Assembly (NCBI RefSeq): GCF_001426945.1
Contig: NZ_LMFS01000001.1
Location: forward strand, 2,474,609-2,538,608
DNA: 64,000 nucleotides
Direction of reading: 5' to 3'
Source of the DNA: Pseudolabrys sp. Root1462
GTDB lineage: Bacteria > Pseudomonadota > Alphaproteobacteria > Rhizobiales > Xanthobacteraceae
Shown here: one piece after another, positions 36,298 through 47,244 of the stretch
Position numbering within the stretch: position 1 is the stretch's first letter
Layout of the letters: each line of letters begins with the position of its first letter
Program-made: the position numbers and the translations under genes
The notes under the pieces: model-generated
Database searches by the model: none
Told to the model about the DNA's origin: nothing
What the model saw: only the letters and a program-made list of their open reading frames with translations

Positions 36298-37029
36298 TCA
36301 AACCTTGCCGCCGAGATAGGCGCGTTCGAGCTGCGCCGTAATATTCGGCTCGCTGGTTGGCGCCTCGAGAACGATGCGGCCTTGCGCCAAGGCGTAGACG
36401 CGGTTCGCCGCCGCCAGTGCCTTTTCGATCAGTTGCTCGACCAGCAACACCGCCGTCCCGGCTTTCGCCAGGCGCCCGAGCACGCTGAGCACGCGATCCA
36501 CCAGGATCGGCGACAGACCCGCTGAAGGCTCATCGAGCATTAGCAGCCGCGGCCGCTGCACGAGGCCTTGCGCCACAGCCAGCATCTGCTGCTGGCCGCC
36601 GCTCAATGCCGAGCCCTTCTCGTGCCGCTTCTGGGCGATCTCGGGAAAGTATTCGAGCGCCTCCTCGATGCGCGCAGCGCGCTCTGCGCGCGGCACGTAG
36701 TAGCCGGCCAGCAACAGATTGTCGGTCACGCTGAGCTGCGTGAAGACGCGATGCCCCTCGATGATGTGGGCGACGCCGGCGCGAACCATGTCACGCGCAT
36801 CGGAGCCGCGGACTTCGCGGCCGTCGAGCCGGATGCTGCCCTCGGTCGCCGGCAGCAATCCGGAGATCGTGCGCAGCAGCGTTGTCTTGCCGGCGCCGTT
36901 CGGGCCGAGCAGCGCGACCACCTCGCCTTTGCCGATGGCGAGATTGACACCATGCAGCACGCCGATCTTGCCGTAGCCGCTCGCAAGGTCCTTCACTTCG
37001 ATCAGTTGTTCAGCCGCCGAGATAGGCAC
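36298..37029 (-). CDS. livF: ABC transporter ATPase, LivF type (system 1)
   Basis: The 243-residue second ATPase of a branched-chain-amino-acid-type (HAAT) importer. It has Walker A GPNGAGKTTLLRTISG, Q-loop region, signature ALSGGQQQMLAVAQGLV and Walker B RLLMLDEPSAGLS. The start is the GTG at 37029; this gives the normal LivF length and overlaps the LivMG stop by 20 bp. The last gene of an operon with two enolase-superfamily enzymes, so the substrate is more likely a sugar acid or similar carboxylate than an amino acid. Confidence 0.92.
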   Translation of the reverse strand: MPISAAEQLIEVKDLASGYGKIGVLHGVNLAIGKGEVVALLGPNGAGKTTLLRTISGLLPATEGSIRLDGREVRGSDARDMVRAGVAHIIEGHRVFTQLSVTDNLLLAGYYVPRAERAARIEEALEYFPEIAQKRHEKGSALSGGQQQMLAVAQGLVQRPRLLMLDEPSAGLSPILVDRVLSVLGRLAKAGTAVLLVEQLIEKALAAANRVYALAQGRIVLEAPTSEPNITAQLERAYLGGKV

Positions 37030-38821
37030 TGACGACCTCCTTGTGCTGGCGGATCTCCGACGGCGTGCCGGCCGCGAGAACCCGGCCGAGATTGAGCACC
37101 GTGATCTGATCGCAGATATCGAAAATGAGATCGGCATGATGCTCGACCAGGAGCACGCCCACGCCCTGACCCTTTATCTCCTTGATCAGGCCGCCCAGCC
37201 GCGCGATCTCGTCCACGGAAAGCCCGGCCGCCGGCTCGTCGAGCATGAGAAATCGCGGGCGGAGCATCAAGGCGCGTGCGATTTCGAGGAAGCGCAGCTC
37301 GCTGTGCTGCAGACGGTCTGCCCGCACCGACGCCAGGCTCTCGAGTCCGACGACGCGCAAGGCCAGGCGCGCGGTCTCCTCAAGCATCCGCTCGTCGGCG
37401 CGGTGACGCGGCAACGACAGCAGCGACTCGACGAGCGTGCCCTGCCCCGCAATCGTGCCGCCTATCATGACATTCTGCAGCACCGAAGCCTCGCCGACGG
37501 TTCGCGGCGTCTGAAACGTACGCGCGATGCCGTGTTCAGCGCGCGTCTCCGGCCTGCCGCGCGGCAGCTCGGTATCGCCGAGACTGACAGTGCCGCTCTG
37601 CGGCGCGTAATAGCCGGAGATCACGTTCAAGGTGGTCGTCTTGCCGCTGCCGTTCGGACCGATCAGGCCGTGAATGCGCGCGGGCACGATGTCGAGATTG
37701 AGGCCGTCGATGGCCCGGACCGCGCCGAAGCTGAGCGAGATGTCGCGCAATGCAATCGTCGTATGGGCGCTCTCGCGCGACAGGAGCTCCGGCAGAACCG
37801 CCGGACGCGGGATGATGGCGCGATTGGATTGCAGCGGCCGCCGGTTCTTGAAATCCAGCAGGGCCGCGATGCCGCCCGGCGCCACGAGCACGACCGCGAG
37901 CAGCAGCACCGCGTAGAGGAATGTCGACCACGCCGCGAGCGGCGCGGCAAATTCCGGCAGCAAGGTCAGGATGATGGTGCCAAGCAGCGGCCCGAGGATG
38001 GACCCGCGCCCGCCGATCAGAATGGCGATGAAGAACAGAACCGACAGATCGAAGCTGAACGCATCGGGCGTAATGTAGGTTTGCAGCGTCGCGAACAGTC
38101 CGCCGGCAAAGGCCGCAAAGGCCCCCGCGAGCAGGAAGATGGAAACGAGCATCTTCGGCTTGGAGATGCCGAGCGACTCGGTCGCGACCTCGGCGTCGCG
38201 GATGGCGATCAGAGCCCGGCCGAACCGGCTGTGCGCGACATTGGCGGTCATCCAGGTGCCGAGCACCGCGCAGCCCAGGCAGAAATAGAACAAGCCCGTG
38301 GTGGTGTTGAACGGTGGCGGGAATTCAGGGCCGGCGATGCCGATGCCGCCACCGGTCACGCTCTGCCAGGCAAGCGCGATCTGCGTCACGATCGTCGCGA
38401 AGCCGAGCGTCGACATGGCAAAATAGAAAGTGCGTAGGCGCAACGCCGGAAGCCCGACGATCACACCGAAAATCGCACCGAAAAGGGCAGCGACGCCGAA
38501 CGCCGCAAAAAGCGGAAACGGGGGCAGCACGTTCCCGCTCACCAGAACGCTTGTGGTGTAGGCGCCGAGCGTCAGGAGCGCGACATAGCCGATGGCGAGT
38601 TGTCCCGCGAAGCCGACGACCAGATTGAGGCCCGACACGAGCATCCAGTAGATCGCCGCCCGGGTGGCGATCAGCGCCCAGTAGTCGTTGGTGACCATGG
38701 GGACGATCGCGGCAAAACCAAAGATCGCGAGGAAGGGCAAGACGTGAATGGCGCTGTCCCGCCAATGCCGCTCGGTCTTTCGATCCGGAATTGCGGCGGC
38801 GCTCGTGTCGGCCTTCATCAC
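37010..38821 (-). CDS. Fused LivM permease-LivG ATPase (system 1)
   Basis: A 603-residue fusion of two transporter subunits. Residues ~1-325 are the LivM permease with about eight helices and the motif NLVVGFAGQLAIGYVALLTL. Residues ~350-603 are the LivG ATPase with Walker A GPNGSGKTTTLNVISG and Walker B RFLMLDEPAAGLS. The ABC signature is unusual: where LivG has LS(Y/G)GQ, this protein reads RLQHSELRFLEIARAL. LivM-LivG fusions are known in this family. It overlaps LivF and LivH at the ends. The altered signature may still bind ATP through the flanking residues, but its activity is uncertain. Confidence 0.92.
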   Translation of the reverse strand: MMKADTSAAAIPDRKTERHWRDSAIHVLPFLAIFGFAAIVPMVTNDYWALIATRAAIYWMLVSGLNLVVGFAGQLAIGYVALLTLGAYTTSVLVSGNVLPPFPLFAAFGVAALFGAIFGVIVGLPALRLRTFYFAMSTLGFATIVTQIALAWQSVTGGGIGIAGPEFPPPFNTTTGLFYFCLGCAVLGTWMTANVAHSRFGRALIAIRDAEVATESLGISKPKMLVSIFLLAGAFAAFAGGLFATLQTYITPDAFSFDLSVLFFIAILIGGRGSILGPLLGTIILTLLPEFAAPLAAWSTFLYAVLLLAVVLVAPGGIAALLDFKNRRPLQSNRAIIPRPAVLPELLSRESAHTTIALRDISLSFGAVRAIDGLNLDIVPARIHGLIGPNGSGKTTTLNVISGYYAPQSGTVSLGDTELPRGRPETRAEHGIARTFQTPRTVGEASVLQNVMIGGTIAGQGTLVESLLSLPRHRADERMLEETARLALRVVGLESLASVRADRLQHSELRFLEIARALMLRPRFLMLDEPAAGLSVDEIARLGGLIKEIKGQGVGVLLVEHHADLIFDICDQITVLNLGRVLAAGTPSEIRQHKEVVSAYLGG

Positions 38822-39675
38822 ACCCTCCGGGCCGAGGATGAGCCGAACAGGCCTTGCGGCGCGGCCAGCAGCACCACGATGAACATGACGAACACCGCCA
38901 CCGATGAGAAGATGCCGCCGACGAGGAAGTTGGCAGCCTGCTGGAAAAGCCCGAGTGCCAGGCCGCCCACAACGGCGCCGCGGTTGTTGCCCAGTCCGCC
39001 GAGTGCGACCGGAACGAATCCGTAGAAGTTGAGAAGCGGGCCGTTGGCGACAAAGGCCAGCAGCAATTGGCCGCCCGCAAATCCGGCAAAGCCGCCGATG
39101 GCAGCGGCCAGTGCGTAGCTTGCCATGCGCAGATTACGCTCCGGCAGCCCGAGCGCGCGCGCCGCAAAATTGTCCTCGGCAATGGCGACGAAGGCATGTC
39201 CGACCAGCGTTCGCCGATAAAGGAATTCGAGACCCACGATCGTCACCGCGCAGGCGGCGATCGGGAGCCAGAACTTCTGATCGAGGAACCCCGGTCCGAT
39301 GTCGAAGATCTTCGGGAATGGCTGCGGCTCGGTGCTCCACTCGATGGCCGTGATCTGCTGCACCATCAGCGCAAGCGCCAGCGTGGACAGCACGTAGAGA
39401 TGCTGGTCCAGGCTCTTGAGCACCGGGCGCACGGCCAGGATCTCGGTGATGACCCCAACCACCGCGCAACACAGCAGAGTCGCGATCAACCCCGGGATGA
39501 CCGGAAGGCCGAGCCGCAAAACGAACAGCGAGCCGAACACACCGCCGAGCATGCCAAGCTGCCCGGCGGTGAAGCTCATCACCCGCGATGTCGAGAACAT
39601 CGTGTTGTAGGTCACGCCGATGAGTGCGTAGACCGCACCCACCGCGAGACCGGACGCCAGAATGGACGCGAGCAT
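38818..39675 (-). CDS. livH: ABC transporter permease, LivH type (system 1)
   Basis: A 285-residue membrane subunit with about eight helices and typical LivH pieces: GLAVGAVYALIGVTYNTMF, then FTAGQLGMLGGVF near the N-terminus, and the EAA-like loop VALGGLGNNRGAVVGGLALG near the C-terminus. It overlaps LivMG by 4 bp and lies 14 bp downstream of the binding-protein gene. It forms the channel with the permease half of the fusion. Confidence 0.92.
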   Translation of the reverse strand: MLASILASGLAVGAVYALIGVTYNTMFSTSRVMSFTAGQLGMLGGVFGSLFVLRLGLPVIPGLIATLLCCAVVGVITEILAVRPVLKSLDQHLYVLSTLALALMVQQITAIEWSTEPQPFPKIFDIGPGFLDQKFWLPIAACAVTIVGLEFLYRRTLVGHAFVAIAEDNFAARALGLPERNLRMASYALAAAIGGFAGFAGGQLLLAFVANGPLLNFYGFVPVALGGLGNNRGAVVGGLALGLFQQAANFLVGGIFSSVAVFVMFIVVLLAAPQGLFGSSSARRV

Positions 39676-39689
39676 TCGGGTCGATGTCC

Positions 39690-40880
39690 TTATGCGTAGC
39701 CGGGAGCGAGGCGGAACGTCCCGTCTTTCGCCGTGCTGGCGTCGGACATCACAACATCCTTGCCCGGATAGCCGTTATGCTCCGTCGGCGTGAATGTATA
39801 TTCGCCAAAGTAGCCGGGGTAGTTCTTCACGCTGTTCCAGTACTTGATGATGTCCTCGTGGGACGCAGCACCTTCCTGGAAAGCCTTGGCGACGAGCGTG
39901 ACGGCGTCGTAGCCGCCCGCGACCCACCACAGCAGCGTATCCTTGAGTTCGGTCTTGCCCTTGAGCTTCGAGACGAATTCCTCGCTGTGCGGCGGGAGCT
40001 TGCCGTTGGCATCGTAGCTGCAGCTCCGATAGCCGACCGCGTAGACCTTTTCCCAGTTTGCCGGCTTGTCGATCAGCGCCTTGATTTCGCCGGACGACAT
40101 CGATGGATGGCCGACGAAGGCAACGTCCCAGCCCATGTTCGCGCGGGTATTGAACAGGCGCGCATCCATGCCGGTCGACGTGCTCCATACCACGATGGCT
40201 TCCGCACCGGCATTCTTGGCGCGCAGCATGTCGGGCGTCATGTCCGGCTGGGTGGCGTCGATATTGGCCTGATAGACCACCTCGGCGCCGTCCTTCTTGA
40301 GCGCGGCCACCGATGCATTGAGGGCCGCGACGCCGTAGCCCGTCGTGTCGCCGATGACGGCAACCTTCTTGGCCTTCAGTATCTGCAGCGTGTAACGACG
40401 GACGGCGTCGTCCCATTGCGAGTTCGACGGGGCAATGCGGAATGCGTTGGGGAATTTCTGCGCGTCGATCAGGCTGTCGATCACGCAAGGATGAATATTC
40501 GGCATTTTCGCCCGCGACATGATCGGCGTGATCGCGAGCGATTCACCGGAGTTCGTCGGACCCCAGACCGCATCGACCTTCAACTGGCTGATCATCTCCT
40601 GCGTGGCGTTGACGGCCTTTGTCGGGTCGCCTTGCGTGTCGCGGGTAATGATCTCGATCTTGCGCCCCTTGACGCCGCCGGCGGCGTTGATCGTCTCGGT
40701 GGCGAACTTGACACCACGATCGAAGCCGATGGCGGGCGCCGAGCTTGCACCGGTCAATGCCGCAAGCCAGCCGATGCGGATCGGACCGGATTGAGCGATG
40801 GCCGGGCTCGCAAGCCCGAGAGCAGCGGCGCCAGCGGCGGCCGCCGTACCTTTGGTGAATTCGCGGCGAGTGATTTTCAT
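39690..40880 (-). CDS. Liv-type ABC substrate-binding protein, Tat-exported (system 1)
   Basis: A 396-residue periplasmic receptor. The ATG at 40880, with a GGAGGT site, begins a twin-arginine signal (TRREFTKGTAAAAGAAALG, cleavage near AIAQSG). Tat export, rather than Sec, means it folds before export and may hold a cofactor or fold fast. The mature part has IRIGWLAALTGASSAPAIGF and GGVKGRKIEIITRDTQGDPT, standard for HAAT receptors. A longer frame would add 37 residues before the signal. The gene follows the two enolase-superfamily genes by 62 bp. Confidence 0.92.
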   Translation of the reverse strand: MKITRREFTKGTAAAAGAAALGLASPAIAQSGPIRIGWLAALTGASSAPAIGFDRGVKFATETINAAGGVKGRKIEIITRDTQGDPTKAVNATQEMISQLKVDAVWGPTNSGESLAITPIMSRAKMPNIHPCVIDSLIDAQKFPNAFRIAPSNSQWDDAVRRYTLQILKAKKVAVIGDTTGYGVAALNASVAALKKDGAEVVYQANIDATQPDMTPDMLRAKNAGAEAIVVWSTSTGMDARLFNTRANMGWDVAFVGHPSMSSGEIKALIDKPANWEKVYAVGYRSCSYDANGKLPPHSEEFVSKLKGKTELKDTLLWWVAGGYDAVTLVAKAFQEGAASHEDIIKYWNSVKNYPGYFGEYTFTPTEHNGYPGKDVVMSDASTAKDGTFRLAPGYA

Positions 40881-40942
40881 GACTACCTCCCTTTCATTTT
40901 TCTGTTCATCGTTTTTAATTTGTCGCTTCGACGATCGAGGCC

Positions 40943-42025
40943 TCAGCTTTGCAGCCTCGCGACATGATCCATATCGAACGTAAAGCCCCATCCCGGACGC
41001 TCGGGCACGATCGCGTTGCCGTCCTTGAACTCGAGCTGCTCCCGATACAGTTCGGAGAACCAGGGCATGTATTCGAGATAGATCGCGTTCGAGAGGCCGC
41101 CCAGCACCTGAATGCTGGTTTCCGGAAACAGATGGCTGGACACGGGCACGTCATGGCTTTCCGCCATGTGCCCCGCCCGCATGAACTCGCTGACGCCACC
41201 GGCACGCTGCAGGTCCGGCATCAGGATGTCCGCCGAACGCAATTCGAGCATGCGGCGGAAGCCATAGCGCGTGTATTCGGTCTCGCCGCTGGCGATCGGC
41301 GTATCGAGCGCCGCCGAGACGCGCGCCAACCCGTCAAGATCCCAGGCCGGCAGCGGCTCCTCGAACCACGTGAGGTCGAACTCCTCCAGCATCCGGCCGA
41401 GCCGGATCGCCTGGTTTTCGTTGAGTTGCTGATTGGCGTCCGCCATCAGGCGAATTTTTGGACCGATCGCCTGGCGCACCGCGCGCACCCGCGCCGCGTC
41501 GGTGACCGGATCGGCCGCGCCAATCCGCATCTTCATCGCCTTGAACCCGGCCGACACGAAACTCTCGGCTTCGGCCACCAGTTCATCCACCGTACTGGTC
41601 AGCCACAGCCCGCCGCTGTGATAGGCCGGCACCTTGTCCTGCGCGCCGCCGAGCAGCCGATAGAGCGGCAGATTGACGGTCTTGCCGAGCGCATCCCAGA
41701 GGGCGCCGTCGAGCGCAGATATGCCGACCACCGGCACGCCCTTGTGGCCGAGGAAATTGATGTCCTTCCAGGCGCGCGCCCAAAACTCGGCGATATGCCC
41801 GGCGTCGCGGCCGATCAGCAGGTCCGCCAGTTCGTCGATCATCTGGCGCAGCACTTTGGTGCGCCGGTTGTTGAGCGTGAAGACGAGGTTTTCGCCGATC
41901 ACGCCGCTGTCGCCATGGACGAAGATGAGAACGCAGCCGAAGGTGTTGATCTGTCCGAAAGCCGTACCGATCGGCTTTTTCAGCGTCACCACGACCGGAC
42001 GGGTTTCGACGCGGGTGATCTTCAT
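40943..42025 (-). CDS. Enolase-superfamily (mandelate racemase/MLE) enzyme 1
   Basis: A 360-residue enolase-superfamily enzyme. An N-terminal capping domain (residues ~1-125) precedes the TIM barrel. Metal ligands are in RLMADANQQ (Asp), WFEEPLPAWD (Glu) and ASGETEYTRYG (Glu). A catalytic His is in SSHLFPETS. The first acid/base site, normally K-x-K, is K165-M-R167 here. Such enzymes abstract a proton alpha to a carboxylate to dehydrate or racemise a sugar acid. Its start overlaps the second enolase-superfamily gene by 4 bp. Substrate unknown; a dehydratase of an aldonate or aldarate is the best guess. Confidence 0.9.
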   Translation of the reverse strand: MKITRVETRPVVVTLKKPIGTAFGQINTFGCVLIFVHGDSGVIGENLVFTLNNRRTKVLRQMIDELADLLIGRDAGHIAEFWARAWKDINFLGHKGVPVVGISALDGALWDALGKTVNLPLYRLLGGAQDKVPAYHSGGLWLTSTVDELVAEAESFVSAGFKAMKMRIGAADPVTDAARVRAVRQAIGPKIRLMADANQQLNENQAIRLGRMLEEFDLTWFEEPLPAWDLDGLARVSAALDTPIASGETEYTRYGFRRMLELRSADILMPDLQRAGGVSEFMRAGHMAESHDVPVSSHLFPETSIQVLGGLSNAIYLEYMPWFSELYREQLEFKDGNAIVPERPGWGFTFDMDHVARLQS

Positions 42026-43164
42026 CGTTTCACCTGCACTGGAACTGGCGATGCAACGCCGGAAGAATAACGCGCTACAAGATCGGGGTCAGGATCGCAG
42101 CCCAGTCCTGGGCCCTGCGGGACCTGCATCTTGCCATTCTGGGCGGTCACCCAGGAGCCAAACGGATTGCCTTCCATCTCGAGCCACAGCACCTCGACCA
42201 GCGGCCGCTCGACCAAAGCGGCGGCGATGTGCAGGGTCGCGATAAAACCCGGGCCAAAATAAGGACTGTGCGGCGCCACCTCGACGCCCTGCGCGGCACA
42301 GTAATTAATGACGCGCAGCATCTCGCCGATCCCACCGATCTTTGTCACGCTCGGTTGGGCGATATCGATCGCGCCAGCCTCGATCAGCGATTTGAAGCCG
42401 AACAAGCCCGCGACATTCTCTCCCGCGGAAATCGGGATGCCGCGTTCCCGGACCTGCCTCAGGCCATCGCAGTCTTCCGGCGGCCAGACCGGTTCCTCCA
42501 GCCACATCAGGTCGTCGCCGGCGAGCGCGTCGGCCATGTCGCGCGCCACCGGTACCGACCAGGCGCAATTCACATCGAGCATGATGCGCGAGTTGCTCGC
42601 GCGGGCAGCCTCCTTCGAGGCGAGCACGCTTTCGCGCGTGGTCTCGTGCAGCTTGATGTGGCGGTAGCCGCTGGCGCAAGCGGCCGCGGTGTTACGGGCC
42701 ACCAGCTCAGGGACGTTTCCGTAGGATAGGAGGCTCGCATAGGCGTCGAGCTCAGTCCGCTTCGAACCGCCGAGAAGCTGATACAGCGGCTTTCCGCAGC
42801 GCTTGCCGAGAAGATCCCATAGCGCGATCTCGATGCCGGAATAGGCAAAGACGAACGGGCCGTTGCGGCCGAGCAAATGAAGCGAATGCAGAATGCTCTG
42901 GTTCAGCGCATTGATGTCGCTGGCATCGCGCCCGATCACGAGCGGACCGACAATGGTGTCGAGCGCCGCCTTGGTCGCCGGGATGGCGGCATGGCCAAAC
43001 GCCTCGCCCCAACCCACAAGCCCGTCGTCGGTCGTGACCTTGACCAGCAGGATCTCGAGATGGGTCCACGGCTTGCCGGCAAAAAGCGGCGGCGGACCGC
43101 CCATATCGCAAGGCAAAGCGACGACGATGCTTTCCACCGAAGTGATCTTCACGGAATCCGGCAT
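42022..43164 (-). CDS. Enolase-superfamily (mandelate racemase/MLE) enzyme 2
   Basis: A 380-residue enolase-superfamily enzyme, first gene of the operon. The capping domain has LEILLVKVTTDDGLVGWGEA, which is typical. Metal ligands are in RIMLDVNCAW (Asp), LMWLEEPVWPP (Glu) and ISAGENVAG (Glu); a His lies in EVAPHSPYFGPG. The first acid/base motif is K171-L-H173 rather than K-x-K. The two enzymes of this operon thus differ from each other and from the canonical pair, so they probably act on different carbons or stereoisomers of a substrate carried by the Liv system. Confidence 0.9.
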   Translation of the reverse strand: MPDSVKITSVESIVVALPCDMGGPPPLFAGKPWTHLEILLVKVTTDDGLVGWGEAFGHAAIPATKAALDTIVGPLVIGRDASDINALNQSILHSLHLLGRNGPFVFAYSGIEIALWDLLGKRCGKPLYQLLGGSKRTELDAYASLLSYGNVPELVARNTAAACASGYRHIKLHETTRESVLASKEAARASNSRIMLDVNCAWSVPVARDMADALAGDDLMWLEEPVWPPEDCDGLRQVRERGIPISAGENVAGLFGFKSLIEAGAIDIAQPSVTKIGGIGEMLRVINYCAAQGVEVAPHSPYFGPGFIATLHIAAALVERPLVEVLWLEMEGNPFGSWVTAQNGKMQVPQGPGLGCDPDPDLVARYSSGVASPVPVQVKR

Positions 43165-43238
43165 GAGGTGTCGTTCGGCCCCCGCCCCTCTTGGGCTTTC
43201 CTGCGATCGCCGCGCGAAGGTAGAGACCCCGGAAATAA

Positions 43239-43250
43239 GGTCAATTGACC
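43239..43250. promoter_or_regulatory. Perfect 12-bp palindrome, candidate LysR operator
   Basis: GGTCAATTGACC is fully self-complementary. It lies in the 114-bp gap between enolase enzyme 2 (start 43164) and the LysR gene (start 43279), 28 bp before the LysR ATG. Position between divergent partners fits autoregulation plus control of the transport operon. That it binds this LysR protein is inferred. Confidence 0.5.
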
Positions 43251-43278
43251 CCGGCTTACATCTATATCAGTATTTCTT

Positions 43279-44175
43279 ATGTCCTTGAGTTTCCGCCAAT
43301 TGCAGGTCGTGCGGGCTGTGTGCCGACATGGCTCGGTGATCGGGGCCGCGAGCGCTCTCGGCATTTCGCAGCCGGCGGTCAGCATGATGCTGCGCGACTG
43401 CACACGCGCCGCCGGCTTTCCTCTCTTTCTGCGCAAGCAGGGCCGGCTTCAGCCGACGATGGAAACATCGTCGCTGATGACCGATCTCGACCGCATCTTC
43501 GACGGCGTCGAGCGTGTCGGGCGGCTGCTCGAGGACATGAGAGACACCAAGGTCGGGATGATCCAGATCGCCGCGACGCCGACCCTGGCGGAAAACCTGC
43601 TTCCGCCGGCGGTGACTGCGTTCAAGCAAACCCGGCCCGGGGTGCAGATCACCATCCATTCGATGGACAACATCAGCGTTGTGAACAGCGTCATCAACGA
43701 GCACGTCGATTTCGGGCTGGTGCTGTCGCCGCTGGCGCATTTCGACGCGCAGCTTTTCGAGCTTTGCTCGGCCGAACTCGTCTGCGTCGTTCACCCCGAC
43801 AACCCGCTGGCGGCCCGAACTCAGGTCACGCCCAAGGATCTGGAATCCTATCCCCTCATCTCGTTCAGCCGCAGCCTGCCGCTCGGCATGCTGGTCGAAA
43901 AGACCTTCCGCGATGCAGGGGTGCCGCGCCGCATTACGCTCGAGGTCAACCAGTCATCCGTGGCATGCGCGCTCGCCAGGGCGGGCGCCGGCGTTGCCAT
44001 CGTGGATCCGTTCTGGCTGATGGAAAACCGGGACCACGGCCTCGTACGTCTCAAGGTGCAGCCGCGGACAAAAGTGGTGGCTCAGGTTCTGATGCCGAAG
44101 AACTCCAACCTGTCACGCCCGACCCGTATCCTGATCGCCGAGCTGCGAAAGGTGGCCAAGCGCGCTATCATGTGA
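43279..44175 (+). CDS. LysR-family transcriptional regulator
   Basis: A 298-residue LysR-type regulator. The N-terminal winged helix-turn-helix (about 1-60) includes FRQLQVVRAVCRHGSVIGAA and LGISQPAVSMMLRDCTR. The effector domain (~95-298) begins GMIQIAATPTLAENLLPPAV and has the type-2 periplasmic-binding fold (HVDFGLVLSPL; GAGVAIVDPFWL). It is divergent from the enolase/Liv operon and is probably its activator, with a carboxylate inducer. The ribosome-binding site is poor. It converges with the thiolase gene, 30 bp away. Confidence 0.92.
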   Translation: MSLSFRQLQVVRAVCRHGSVIGAASALGISQPAVSMMLRDCTRAAGFPLFLRKQGRLQPTMETSSLMTDLDRIFDGVERVGRLLEDMRDTKVGMIQIAATPTLAENLLPPAVTAFKQTRPGVQITIHSMDNISVVNSVINEHVDFGLVLSPLAHFDAQLFELCSAELVCVVHPDNPLAARTQVTPKDLESYPLISFSRSLPLGMLVEKTFRDAGVPRRITLEVNQSSVACALARAGAGVAIVDPFWLMENRDHGLVRLKVQPRTKVVAQVLMPKNSNLSRPTRILIAELRKVAKRAIM

Positions 44176-44205
44176 CGACGCACGAATTGGCGCTGCGAGA
44201 CCAGT

Positions 44206-45390
44206 TCACGACGTCCGTTCGAAAATCGCCGCGATGCCCTGCCCGCCGCCGATGCACATCGTCACCAGCGCCCGCTGCTTTTGCGTACGCGCCAGTTCGT
44301 AGAGCGCCTTGACGGTGTTGATCGCGCCGGTGGCCCCGACCGGGTGGCCGAGCGAGATGCCGCTGCCATTCGGATTGACCTTGGCCGGATCGAAGCCGAG
44401 TTCGCGCGACACCGCGCACGCCTGCGCCGCGAAGGCTTCATTGGATTCGATGACATCGATGTCGCCGACGGCGATACCCGCCTTTTTCAACGCCAGTTTG
44501 GTCGCCGGAATCGGACCGAGCCCCATGAACAGCGGCTCGACGCCGGCATGAGCGTAGCTGACCATGCGCGCCATCGGCTTGAGCCCGAGCCGCTTGACGG
44601 CCGCTTCGCTGGCAAGCACCAGCGCGGCGGCGCCGTCATTGATACCGGATGAATTGCCGGCGGTGACACTGCCGCCGTCGCGCTTGAAGACCGGGCGCAG
44701 CTTGCCGAAGTCGTCGGCCACCGCGTCGTGCCGCGTGTGCTCATCCGTGTCGAATACCTCGGCCCCTTTGCGGCCCTTAATCTCGATGCCGAGGATCTGA
44801 TCCTTGAAATAACCGGAACGGATCGCATGCGAGGCCCGGCGGTGGCTTTCCAGCGCCAGCGCGTCCTGCTCGTCGCGTGCGATCTTGTGGCGTTCGGCGA
44901 CATTCTCCGCCGTCACGCCCATCAGGACGCGGTTGAACGGATCGTTGAGCGCGCCGTCGAGGATGTCGACGAGCGGTGCGTTGCCCATTCGCGTGCCCCA
45001 GCGCACCGACGGCGCGTGGAACGGCGCCTGCGACATGTTCTCGGCGCCGCCGGCAACGGCGATGTCGCAATCGCCGAGGCGAATGCTCTGCGCCGCCGAG
45101 ACCACAGCCTGCAGGCCCGAGCCGCAGAGGCGATTGACCGTGAGCGCCGGGGTTTCAACCGGCAGGCCGGCCTCGATGGCGGCGACGCGGGAGATGTACA
45201 TGTCGCGCGGCCCGGTATGCACCACCTGGCCGAAGACGACATGGCCGACCTCGGCCGCGGGTACGCCGGACCGGCGCAGCGCTTCCGCCGTCACCTTCGC
45301 CGCCAGTTCGGTGGCGGGGACGCCCTTGAGGCTGCCGCCGAACGTCCCGATCGCGGTGCGCACGCCCGACACGACATAGACTTCGTTCAT
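44206..45390 (-). CDS. Acetyl-CoA acyltransferase (thiolase)
   Basis: A 394-residue thiolase that cleaves 3-ketoacyl-CoA with CoA. The nucleophilic Cys is in TVNRLCGSGLQAVVSA near residue 89. The base-acting residues are in NPNGSGISLGHPVGATGA (His) and MCIGGGQGIAAIF (Cys). The N-terminus EVYVVSGVRTAIGTFGGSL is typical. It ends an operon with two acyl-CoA dehydrogenases, an SDR and a 3-hydroxyacyl-CoA dehydrogenase, and would carry out the last step. The acyl chain is unspecified. Confidence 0.94.
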   Translation of the reverse strand: MNEVYVVSGVRTAIGTFGGSLKGVPATELAAKVTAEALRRSGVPAAEVGHVVFGQVVHTGPRDMYISRVAAIEAGLPVETPALTVNRLCGSGLQAVVSAAQSIRLGDCDIAVAGGAENMSQAPFHAPSVRWGTRMGNAPLVDILDGALNDPFNRVLMGVTAENVAERHKIARDEQDALALESHRRASHAIRSGYFKDQILGIEIKGRKGAEVFDTDEHTRHDAVADDFGKLRPVFKRDGGSVTAGNSSGINDGAAALVLASEAAVKRLGLKPMARMVSYAHAGVEPLFMGLGPIPATKLALKKAGIAVGDIDVIESNEAFAAQACAVSRELGFDPAKVNPNGSGISLGHPVGATGAINTVKALYELARTQKQRALVTMCIGGGQGIAAIFERTS

Positions 45391-45441
45391 CGCCGTTTCT
45401 CCAAGTATTCGCCAAATCGCCGCGGATATCCGCCTTTTGCC

Positions 45442-47243
<1,802 letters not shown>

Positions 47244-47244
<1 letters not shown>

